A program made the position numbers and the translations under genes. From the NCBI GenBank assembly GCA_023974075.1, contig CM043791.1:25223642-25287641 (forward strand): a stretch of 64,000 nt of DNA, given 5' to 3'. Each line of letters opens with the position of its first letter. Within the stretch, counting starts at the first letter, position 1. The notes beneath the pieces were generated by a model. That model worked only from the letters and a program-made list of their open reading frames with translations, made no database searches and was not told the DNA's origin. This document shows, one piece after another, positions 38,507 to 53,393 of the stretch. The DNA comes from Chaenocephalus aceratus. Taxonomy: Eukaryota; Chordata; Actinopteri; Perciformes; Channichthyidae.

Positions 38507-40200
38507 CTTTTACTCTGTCTCCCTAGCTCCTGGAATTTTTCAAAGTAAAAGTCATCCACATGTTTTCATCAACATCACTGATTGTTAACTAAGGCAATTC
38601 AAAAGCAAGACTATGACTAAATCCCAACACCAGTAACGCTAAAAAACATGTTAATTATTTTTTGTTTAGCATTTCATACTTTTTTCAATGCTAATTAGCG
38701 CTTAACACAGTAAAACTAAGGGTGTTGAAATGTCATCAGTTTTAAAGGTCATACGTTTTTAGAGAAATATAATGCTTCAATGTAATTTGTAATTTGTCAC
38801 ATTTATTTGTATACATAGTTCACGGTGGTGCTAGAGGAAAACTAGAGATTACAAAAGTCAACAGGATTTGTGCTCATGGATCTGTATATTACAGTTTCGA
38901 CTTAAGTGGTGGTGGACCAACAAATCAAAATTGCCATATATAGATCCATACCACTAACTTCAATATAAAGTAAGGTGGCAGCAATCAAATGTTTACATAA
39001 TAGTATAGACATTATTAATAGGTCAAAGTCAAATCATTTTGATGTGAGGTAAGAGCAACACAATGTATGGAAAACATATTGGAAAAAGGATAATTGACAA
39101 TATATTTCCTTGTGACCAAACGCTCTGAAGCCATCAGCGTCACAAATAAAGCTCCTTTTTGTGCCCTTCTCTGCCACAGCTGCAGTCAGGGAGAGGACAC
39201 AGGGCCGGCTCAGCCTCATCACATAAAGGCAGGCGGAATGCTTATAAAGTTGGATTCAATCAAATTGAAAGCAGTCTTTGGGTAATTCAAGGCTTTAAAA
39301 TTTGAATTATTGTTCTGCATTCAGAGCCTCTCTCCGCCTCTCACACAACCCGAGTCTTATCCCAACTCGAGCTGAGAGGATGTTGTGTTATTGACCTACT
39401 TTGTTAATTTTTGTTTACAAAAACATAACCACTTAAATACTATCATTCTAAATGATCTTAGAGTGGGTATTAGTAAAATCCACTTTCTTTATTGTATCAT
39501 GACTCTCTAGGAATTACCAAACCAGCACTGAATGATAACAAATTGCAAATATGTAATCTGTATTAGAAATGTTAAAGCATGTCAACTCCAAAGAATATAT
39601 GACACAAACCACCCAGAGGATTATGATCATTTTTATAAGTATATTTTCCAAAATATAAAAGCTAGATGTTGTGTTCAGTCAAAAACAGAGCATTACAAAT
39701 ATGTTTATTTGAATGAAATGTTGAAGAATAATACATAAAAATGATCTTCTGTTCATGCTATAATCTTGCGGTGTGTGCCCGCAGAGTGCTCTGGCTAATA
39801 ACAGTGTCATAATATTAGTCATATTACGAGGGGATTAGTAAGAGAAACCATCTTAAGGATGTGATCCCTGGGAGGGGGTGCCAGATACTGCTTGTATTAC
39901 TGTCAGCCTTGTCTTGCACACACACTGGAAGCCTAGCAGCCTTCCCTGCTTTCTCAATAGGATCTGTAGAGAAACATGACACACTAAAATGTACCTCCTA
40001 CTGTAGCTCATTCCCCTCTTCCACTGGGTTTTTATCTCATCTATTGGAGTGCTGGTGTGAAACTTGTCTGGTAGAAAAACAGAAACGCTTGCGATGCAGT
40101 GGAATGTTGAAGCGTGCAGATTAGCAGAACCAGACCAACACTTTTGAGCTTCTTAACAAAGTGTTCCCTATCACTGGGCAGTCTATGTATTTTATGGTTA
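38507..40200. other. Intergenic DNA, no gene seen
   Basis: AT-rich unique sequence; nothing recognised. Confidence 0.5.
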
Positions 40201-40240
40201 AACATTACAGTACATTTCATTTAGCTGACGCTTTTATCCA

Positions 40241-40325
40241 TTGCAGGTCTCCCTTGAAAAAGAGATCTATGATCTCAATGGGACCAATTCTGATTAAATA
40301 AAGGTTTGAAATTAAAATGAAATGA
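40241..40325 (+). repeat. LINE-tail-like short repeat, copy 2 (nested)
   Basis: An 85-bp insert in the L2 tail flanked by ATCCA on both sides (40236-40240 and 40326-40330), splitting the otherwise continuous TTTATCCA/AAGCGACTT. It ends in AAATAAAGGTTTG and an A-rich stretch, like a 3' end of a reverse-transcribed element. Same family as 21878-21969. Confidence 0.75.
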
Positions 40326-40339
40326 ATCCAAAGCGACTT

Positions 40340-40692
40340 CCTTGGACAGGAAAACATTCCTGCCCACTGCAATAACACTGTACAATAAACCACCTCTGGC
40401 TGGAAGAGAACTCTGCTCCATAGTTTCTCTTGTAATAAAACAACGTTGTACATTTTACACATATATAATCTGTTCAATATTTAATATTAATATTCTATAT
40501 GTCATATATTTATGTATATATTTGTATATATAATATCTTGTCAAATTCAACATGTATATTTTCTATTATCTTTTCTTGTTTATTTCTAGTTTTGTTTTAT
40601 TGTAAAATGCCTTGTCTTTTATGCTGCTGCAACAAAACAAAAATTCCCAAATTAGGATTAATAAAGTACCATCTTATCTTATCTTATCTTAT
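40340..40692 (+). mobile_element. LINE 3' end with (TTATC)n tail, nested in L2
   Basis: A plus-strand fragment. It starts in a LINE C-terminus (KTFLPTAITLYN at about 40345, resembling the RDSFIPQAIRLLNN end of the Rex1-like copy at 3950-3985). AT-rich 3' UTR, GATTAATAAAGTACC and four TTATC/ATCTT units at 40672-40692 follow. L2 3' UTR sequence resumes right after it (AAGTGCATTCGAC). A related tail in opposite orientation is at 63463-63530. Confidence 0.72.
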
Positions 40693-40887
40693 AAGTGCAT
40701 TCGACAAAGAAGATACAAACTTGAAGAAAACAGAATCATATAAGTACATCAGGTTTCATAGAGCCAAAACATTTCAAGTGCTACTCAACAGGCTTTAGAT
40801 AAGCCAGTCCTTAATTAGTATACAAGTGCTTTGTTAGTATGTAAGTGCTTAGTTAGTATCTAAGGTTTTTATTTTATTTTTTTCATT

Positions 40888-42775
40888 TTATTGCTCATAG
40901 TGGGGTCGAAAGAGATGAGTTTTCAGTCTGCGCCGGAAGATGTGTAAGCTTTCTGCTGTCCTGATTTCAATGGGGAGCTCATTCCACCATTTTGGAGCCA
41001 GGATAGCAAACCCACGTGTTTTTGCTGATGGAAACTTGGGTCCCCCTCGCAGTGAGGGTGCAGCGAGCCGGCTGATGCAGAGTGCACGTGCTGGGGTGTA
41101 TGGTTTAACCGTAGGAAGGGCCAGATCCATTCACAGCATGGTATGCTAGTACCAGTGTCTTGAAGTGGATTCTAGCAGTTACCGGAAGCCAGTGGAGGGA
41201 GCGGAGGAGCGGTGTGCTGTGGGAGAATTTAGGAAGGTTGAAGACCAGACGAGCCGCTGCATTCTGAGCTGCAGAGGTCGGATGGCACATGCAGGTAGAC
41301 CAGCCAGGAGGGAGTTGCAGTAGTCTAGACGTGACGAGAGCCTGGACCAGAACCTGCGTCGCTTTCTGGGTCAGCTGGGGACGTATCCTCCTGATGTTGT
41401 AAAGCGTGTATCTGCAGCAGCAGGTTGTTGCAGCGATGTTTGCAGTGAAGGACAGGTTGTTATCTAGGATCACACCCAGATTCCTTGCAGTCTGAGTCGG
41501 GGAAACAACAGAGGTGCCGATGTTGATTGTTAGGTCAAGAGTGGGACAATCTTTTCCCGGAAGAAAAAGGAGTTCAGTCTTGTCAAGGTTGAGCTTGTGC
41601 TGGCGAGCAGACATCCACTGAGAGATGTCAGCTAGACAAGCAGAGATGCGTGCGACGACCTGGGTTTTTGAGCGGGGAAAGGACAGAATTAATTGTGTGT
41701 CGTCAGCGTAGCAGTGGTATGAAAAACCATGCGGGCTAATGACAGATCCGAGCAAGTTTGTGTACAGGGAGAAGAGGAGGGGAACAAGAACAGAGCCCTG
41801 AGGGACCCCTGTAGTTAATTGACAAGGGTCGGACTCGGACCCTCTCCAAGTTACCCTGTAGGTACGGTCTTTGAGGTATGAGGTGAGGAGGGAAAGTGCA
41901 GAGCCTGAAACTCCAAGTTCTTGGAGAGTGCGAAGGAGGATCTGATGATTCACCGTGTTGAATGCAGCAGACAGGTCCAAAAGGATGACAGAGGAGAGGG
42001 AGGCTGCTTTAGCCGTGTGCAATTCCACAGAGACAGCGAGGAGATCAGTTTCTGTGGAGTGACCTGCCTTGAAACCAGACTGGTGCGGATCCAGAAGGTT
42101 GTTGAGATAACAGGAGAGTTGTTTAAAGACAGCACGTGCAAGTGTCTTAGACAGGAATGGGAGGAGAGAGACAGGCCTGTAGTTTATAACATCGGACGGA
42201 TTGAGAGTGGGTTTCTTTATGAGAGGGTTTACTCTTGCCTCCTTGAGACTGTTTGGAAAGTGACCAGAAGTTAGAGAAGTGTTGATGAAATGGGTGAGAA
42301 ACGGTAGAATATCAGGAGCGATAGTCTGAAGGAGGTTTGAAGGGATAGGGTCCAGAGGACAGGTGGTAGGGCGGGCAGAGGTAATGAGGGTAACAACCTC
42401 ACTTGGAGAGAGAGGGGAAAAGGAGGTCAGTGTGTGTGGGTGAAAGGTGGGACTGGTGACCCAGTGGTGAGTAAAGGTGAGCCGGAAAAAGAAGAGCGAA
42501 TATCATCAACCTTTTTTTCAAAGTAGTTAACAAAGTTGCTTAGGAGGAGGGGCAAGGGGCTCTGGGGGGTCAATGAGGGTGGAGAAGATAGAGAATAGTT
42601 TTTGGGGATTGGAGTAGGAAGAATGTATCTTATCTTGAAAGAAAGTGCTTTTTGCCTGAGAGATCGAAGAAGAGAAAGAGTAGAGGAGAGCCTGATCGGT
42701 TAGGAGGTTATCAGGGTTTTTGGATTTCCACCATTTCTGCTCAGCTGCCTGAAGGATGGTTCTATTAGCATGCAG
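40888..42775 (-). pseudogene. L2-type reverse transcriptase, near-complete but frameshifted
   Basis: Encoded the L2 reverse transcriptase. In order on the minus strand: WWKSKNPDNLLTDQ linker (about 42735), NSLKEARVNPLIKKPTLNP (about 42250), VINYRPVSLLPFLSKTLARA (about 42188), GFKAGHSTETDLLAV (about 42070), LLDLSAAFNTVNH, TGVPQGSVLVPLL, the intact catalytic box YADDTQL (YADD codons at 41710-41699), LNLDKTELLFLPGK, LLRSLHWLPVTARI, and in another frame APKWWNELPIEIRTAES and RRRLKTHLF. The frame is open from at least 42290 to 41105. Two compensating indels garble about 20 residues near 41330-41270, and a shift near 41107 separates the C-terminus. No in-frame ATG precedes the truncation. Confidence 0.88.
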
Positions 42776-42782
42776 TTAGAGC

Positions 42783-43693
42783 CAAAGAGACAAGTGACTT
42801 CTCAGTGACTAAAGAGCATAACCTACGTAACACTACGTTTCTGACAATGCCGTGTTGGTATTGAGCATTCAGTTAAAGACACACATGCAGAGCCCCACCA
42901 GCCGTTAAGCTTAATTAGTGTCAACAGCATCCATGAGACCCACTTATTTGTAGCTATTACCAACATATCATCCCTTTCCTGCTCCATTAGTCCGTTCATA
43001 TCACAGCAACACGACACAAAAAGATGACAAATCCAAGAAAGCTTGATACACATGGAATACTTGAGCATATTGAAATTGTTGTAACAGAAGCAGTGGGCTT
43101 TTGGTCATTAAGAAGAATACGACAAACACACAAAATGTACTTTATCATAATCACCTACAGTGAATTGCATATATATATTAACTTTTTTGTAAATATAAAT
43201 TAAACTAAATACACTTTTTGAAAACCGATCAGAATTCATTTCTTAAACATTTCTGATTAAAGGTTAATTTGTTTGCTGACCATTTATTAACATTATTCGG
43301 GTGTCCATTTTGGCTCAGGTAATTCTTTCAAGGTTTACAAAACATTTGATACTGTTTAATCATATATAAACAACATTTTATAATGTGTGCACCAATAAAC
43401 CGTTACAATAATATCATTTAAATATTTGGCAAATCACAGTTAGGTATACATTTTCCATTTGTTAAGGATAATTGTTAGTTATTTGAAAATGTTATTTCAT
43501 GTTATCATGTTTATGAGAAAGGTCAGTAGCCATGATGAGCTGTTTTTGGGTTTGCTTTTCTGATTCAATTGTTGTGTAAATGAATCAGTCTTCTAAAGCC
43601 ATACAACAACATTGCTATGTATAAGTAGAAGTTTCATATCCGGCAGCACATCAATAATCAGCATCTGACTTATGTGGCCACAAAAGTAATAAA

Positions 43694-43694
<1 letters not shown>
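42783..43694. other. AT-rich intergenic DNA, no gene seen
   Basis: Nothing recognised upstream of the L2 truncation point. Confidence 0.5.

Positions 43695-43783
<89 letters not shown>
43695..43783. repeat. (TG)n microsatellite
   Basis: About 44 perfect TG units. Confidence 0.95.
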
Positions 43784-47503
<3,720 letters not shown>

Positions 47504-48374
47504 TTTCTACTAAAAAAGACTGTCACAAACAAATATGTGTGTGTATGCCTGTATGAATCCTAAGCAAAAACGGCTGCAGATAAATTGAAATTTGGTTGAA
47601 AGATGTGTGTCTGTGCGGAAGGGAAGGTGTCTGGATGTGTGTGTGTTTAGTGGAAAAGTCTGGGTATGTGTGTGTGGAGGAAAATAATCTAAAAAATATA
47701 TGTGTTTGGATGTTATAGCTCACCTTTGGGAGGTGGGATAAGAACAGGGCTGGCGGCTAGGAATTAATTTACGGGGCCCGATCTCCCAGAAACAATTTCT
47801 TTATGTGGGTTACACACATTTAGAGTGGCTACTCGTCCCTCCTGGGCCTTGGCACACCAGCTACTGGAGATATACAATGCAATACAGAACACCTTTTATA
47901 GGAGACATGCTTTTTATTTATTTGTATTTTTCCCCTGTAGCTTTCTTTCCTTTTCCCCCTTTTCTTTCTTTTTCTTTCCATCACTGTGTCGGATTTTGTC
48001 TTATTTTTCATTCTACCTTTTTCTATTCTCATCATGCACAGCTACAGGAACTGTAAAATAAGATCACCTTTTACGCATGCTATACATTTTATTTGAATTG
48101 TGCCAAAGCATTAATACAAAATAATATTATTATTAAATAGGCTACAAAATAACAGAATAATATTATTATCAATATTTACACAACAGTACAGCGTCAAGAT
48201 TGCTTTACATAAATGATATATCAATACAGTATAACAGTTACATTCTATACATTTAATTTACTCTCTATCTCTCTTTTTTTCTCTTCCTCTCTCTGGACAG
48301 CAGCTTCGACATTATTCTCAAGGCACAGAGGGCTTATGGTAGAAGAGCAGGATACAGGGAGTGAGAGAGAGAAA

Positions 48375-48378
<4 letters not shown>

Positions 48379-48430
<52 letters not shown>
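48379..48430. repeat. (TG)n microsatellite
   Basis: About 26 perfect units. Confidence 0.95.
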
Positions 48431-48432
<2 letters not shown>

Positions 48433-49538
48433 AAGTGCACAGGGAGACATAAAGAAGTTGAAAGCTTGCCGTATTTTGCAGTAAGACTCTTTGTGTGTTC
48501 TTTTGGTCATGTTGCCATAGGGAGGCAGGGTAAAATGGTCCAATTTGAACAATTTGGCAAGGGTATATTTTGTGAAATAATAAAATGGTGAAATGTTATA
48601 CAGTTACGATTGGAATACACTTGGCAAAGGGTAATTTGATCACTCTGCTAGTTTGCAAATTAGTGTATTATCCCCTACATTGCTCTTCCCGTACAGCCAT
48701 TAATTTTCCAAAAGCAAACGTACACCGCGGCGTCTCTGTGGCGTAGATATTAAGGTGCACCATGACCTTTGTTGCATCTCTCTTTTCTTCATTTCCTGTC
48801 ACCTTTCCACTAATCACATTTAATAAAGGCGTTAAAAGTCAGACATATAACAAATTAAATGTTATCCTTGTCGGAACCAGGGATTAGTCACCATAATTTA
48901 ACTGAGACAGATTTGCATTCTGACAGTAAATTGAGTTACTTACACATCCCTTTTATTTGTATATCTTTGGGGATCCCCTTTGATACAACATTGGTTCATA
49001 ATTTAAGACGTAGCTAAACTTAATCTCTCCCAAACCAACCCTGAAACTCCCTTTTTGAAAAATGTCCTAGATCTAAGTCGCAATGTCTAAAAGTACACAC
49101 ACAAACACAACCTTGTCTTGTTTAGCACATCATCTTCTCCATATCTCGTGTTATTTCAGTTAAATAATTTACCTTGTTTTGAAGGAGTTCATGTGATTCA
49201 GTCATCATAGGAATTCATATTTAAGTAATAACACATGAGGTGTGCAGCCTATCGCAGGAAGAAGACTGCGATGACTAGATTATTTTTTCTTACAAAGCAA
49301 GATAAAACGTACATGATAATACATTTAGAAAAAATATATACGTCATATCTATTCTTCCTTCCACTGTCCTTATTTCTGTCTTTCCTTTCTCTCGTTTCTT
49401 GAATGAACTGTTGGTGCCTGGGGCTATATTAAACATATTTGAGAACAATTTTAGGAGCAAGTAATTAGTGACTTTTTCTTTTTTGTTTCTTTAAATGTAT
49501 TCATTTATTTTTTCTATAATCCCCAAAACCTACTATTT

Positions 49539-49552
49539 CCCCCCCCCCCCCC
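49539..49552. repeat. Poly(C) run of 14
   Basis: Fourteen consecutive C residues. Confidence 0.9.
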
Positions 49553-50859
49553 TCTACCCATGCCTCACAGTTATTTTCCTTCTTATTTTGTTACTCCCTC
49601 ATCTGCGTCATCTTTATGAGCTTCGTAGAAACTCACGAAAATGGAGGAAGAGTAAGAGACAGATGGACCAGGAGCATGTCTAAAATATATTCACAGTGGG
49701 GATGAGCATCTTTTTATAAATTAAACCAGGGCAAGGTCGTTAAAAGGCCAGAAACAGCTAGAAGATATTATGATCACAAATGCACCAATTTCACCTAGTA
49801 TGTTATGATATCTAGAGCATAAAGTAGCCACTACAACAAGTTCAACACCTCACAGCCTCTACCCTGCTACCAAATTGATGCACTATATGGCCACTGTCAC
49901 CAATAAAGGTCATGTTATGAATCACCATCACAGTACATCAGTTGATCCATGGTGCTGCACAGAGGACGCCCACCACTGCTTTCAGGTTGATGAGTTTCCC
50001 TGCGCGTTTCACACACCACTTCACATGTTTGATATGTGAAAGCTGTATGTTGCTGGCATGTAAGAAGTAGACAAATCATTGTTGAGGAAAACAATTGAAA
50101 TGGGAGACAAGTACTAGTGTGAAGGAGATGTTGAGGTTCCTTATCTGCTCTTTGTCCTTGAAATAAAGCGACAACATACTTATCATTTAGCAACTCTGGA
50201 TAAAGCACAGCTATAGAATCAGTCAACAGGAAGAGAGCAGCTGTTTGCCCCCGCTAAACACCAGCTATGCATAAAATAGTGCACTGAACCCAGCGCCATA
50301 TGCCCATATACGCACAGTCATAAGACCTGCGTACCCCTGTGGGTGTGCGTGCGTGTTTGTGTGTGTGTGTGTGTTTCAGAGAGAGAGAGAGCGAAAGAAA
50401 AAGGGGCAAGCCTAAACTGCCTGTGCAACACCTGAAACAACCGCAATCATTTGTCTTTGCTATAAAATCACCTCAGTGATAATAAAACTGATAGCACATC
50501 AGAGCAGGCTGATGGGATATTACCACGAGCAATCTTTTCCCATAACTCTCATGCCTTCATAAAATCAGATCCTTGTCCATTCCATAAATGGAACAGATGA
50601 AGTGTAATCCATCCTGTGCAAATGGTTTTCCAAAGACGAAATAACCAGTAGACTGTTAGACATGAATATCCAAGCGTGGTAGGTGCCGTTAATTTACTTT
50701 TGATCACGCACACTTTTCATACAGTTGACAGAAAGCGCATCAAAGCCTTGGGATGCACCAGGCTTTCTGTGCAGGTGTAAAAATTAGTGATCCATACCTG
50801 TTGGTGCGGTGTGGTCTTGTTCTTTTAGCCCAGCAGGTGATCCTCTCTCCTCATTGCCG

Positions 50860-51362
50860 CTCCGCTATCCGAGACGGAGGAGAGACTCGCATCCCCTCTC
50901 CGGTACCATTAAACAGCCACTCAGGTTCGACTGGAGCCGAAAAGTTACACCATACCATCCACCCCCGCAGCCGGGCAGGAGAGAATCGGAGCCGGTGGAA
51001 GATGTGACCTCACGGGTTAAAATCAGCAGTTACTCCGTTGCAAGAAAAGGGTCCCCTGAAAGTTCCGCTCCTCTTCTGCTCGTTCACACAGCCGTGACCC
51101 AGGAAACTTAGTTATTAAGCCATACCAGCATGGAGGGAAACGTCCAACTTAAACCTCCCGAATCAGGATTTTGGTTTGCCCCGAAAGCGCCTTCTTTATC
51201 CTCTCTACGAGCGACGAGAAAGTAGTGGAGTGTGTCGGGACAGAGGTTCGATGCGGTCGGGGAGTCAGGGAGACTGTTGGTGCGCTCCCGTTTGTCCTCC
51301 TGAAGATGGAGAGCTGATCCACTGTCAGCTGTGAAGTGGAGCAGCGCTCCCTAGCGGCCAGA
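50860..51362. promoter_or_regulatory. CpG-rich patch, candidate promoter or first exon
   Basis: About 30 CpG dinucleotides in roughly 500 bp, against very few in the surrounding unique DNA, and higher G+C. This looks like an unmethylated CpG island or a 5' UTR exon of a host gene. Direction is not clear: a 102-codon minus frame (51457-51149) and an 84-codon plus frame (50753-51007) overlap it, and neither resembles a known protein. I see no TATA box that would decide the strand. Confidence 0.4.
51341..51361 (-). promoter_or_regulatory. CTCF-like motif at the edge of the CpG patch
   Basis: The minus strand reads GGCCGCTAGGGAGCGCTGC, which fits the CTCF core (CCRSYAGGKGGCRS) with one mismatch (A for G). 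Single motifs of this kind occur by chance, so this is only a candidate. Confidence 0.3.
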
Positions 51363-51540
51363 GGAGGGAACAGCTGACTTAGAAGGAGCATGCAATAAAT
51401 GTAAATGATACGGTGTACACAGTAATGTGAAGAAGACCATATGGGCTGCTGCGCCAAGACCTATTGGATATGTGATATGTGTTCTCTCTTGCATAGAGTG
51501 GCAGCGAAACAGGAAGAGGCATTAACTAATGTATAAAACG

Positions 51541-51581
51541 CACGCACACACACACACACACACACCCACCCACCCACACAC

Positions 51582-51653
<72 letters not shown>
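51541..51653. repeat. (CA)n microsatellite with CCCACC interruptions
   Basis: CA array with two clusters of CACCCACC near its start, then about 30 perfect CA units. Confidence 0.94.
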
Positions 51654-52215
<562 letters not shown>

Positions 52216-52380
52216 GTCTCCAATAGAAAGTGTGGTAATAGGTATTAGGGCCACAGTCAGGCATTAGAAAAATGTGCCTGTTAAACACAAGACACACACA
52301 CACACAACCAATGAAAGTACAGTTGAAGTTAGCTGTGTGTGCGTATGCTATACTGGTCTGCATGCAAGTACCATATTTAG

Positions 52381-52536
<156 letters not shown>

Positions 52537-52594
52537 TGTAATCGGGGTGATGATGTATGGTCGCACACATGGATGACAGGGTAATTGATCCATA

Positions 52595-52598
52595 GTGT

Positions 52599-52647
<49 letters not shown>

Positions 52648-52706
52648 TGTGTGTGTGGTGTGTGTGTGGTGTGTGTGTGCGTGCGTGTGCGTGTGCGTGT
52701 GCGTTT
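52595..52706. repeat. (TG)n microsatellite with GGTG slips
   Basis: TG runs broken by GG slips, ending in GCGTGTGC units. Confidence 0.94.
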
Positions 52707-53354
52707 GTGAACGCCCAGTGCCACTCATATATCTTTTCACCCAGTGAGCTAATCTGTTACGCTGACAAAGAGTTCCGATTACTGATCCCTCCTCTCCTTC
52801 CTGGCCCTCTTCTCGAGCCTTCAACACGCTCCACTTTTCCTCTCTTTTTTTTAACAATCTGTGTTTTCATTTCTCATTCTTTGATCCTGTAATGTTATCT
52901 TTTCAATACACCAAAGACCTCTCCTCCTGTCTTTCTGTCTATCTCTCCATTGCTTTCTCTCTCTCTCTTCAAGTAACACTGGTGAATCAGGGATAACCTA
53001 GCCATGGGATTTGTCTTCTGCACCGTTCTCTGGCAGCAGAGTTGAACTCAGCATGTGGACTGAAAGATAACAAATAGAGACACACATGCATGACAGATCC
53101 CAGGGCTGCTTGGAAGCCCTCAAAATCAACCTAATTCCTTTGAGATATGTGGCATTTGCACATAGAACTTCACCCACACACTATGCACACACTCCGGTTG
53201 GTGGCCTCTCAGTGACACAAAGTGGGATTCAACATGTGCCAATCAGAGACCTTGGTGCATTTCTGTCACAGAATAGATAGTCAATTCCCACAGAGAGAAG
53301 CTTTACAGATCACATGACCGCCTTGGTGAGGCTGTTGTGTAGCACACGCTAGGA

Positions 53355-53393
<39 letters not shown>

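Larger units (their letters stand above)
40201..42782 (-). mobile_element. Long L2-type LINE with nested insertions
   Basis: Reading leftwards, an L2-type element runs from about 42782 through linker and reverse transcriptase to a 3' UTR ending near 40201. It ends with the AGCGTCAGCTAAATG tail common in fish L2 copies. The endonuclease part is absent (5' truncation). The 3' region is interrupted twice: by an 85-bp repeat (40241-40325) and by a ~350-bp LINE end (40340-40692). Without these the element is about 2.1 kb. Confidence 0.87.
47504..50859. other. Intergenic DNA, no gene seen
   Basis: Contains a TG array (48379-48430), a 14-base C-run (49539-49552) and a T-rich stretch (47930-48020). 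No exon recognised. Confidence 0.45.

Noticed and set aside
41921..42274. 117-codon plus-strand ORF
   Set aside because: Antisense to the L2 reverse transcriptase blocks NYRPVSLLPFL and GHSTETDLLAV.
51149..51457. 102-codon minus-strand ORF over the CpG patch
   Set aside because: Composition follows the CpG-rich DNA and no protein family is recognised; kept only as a possible 5' exon region.
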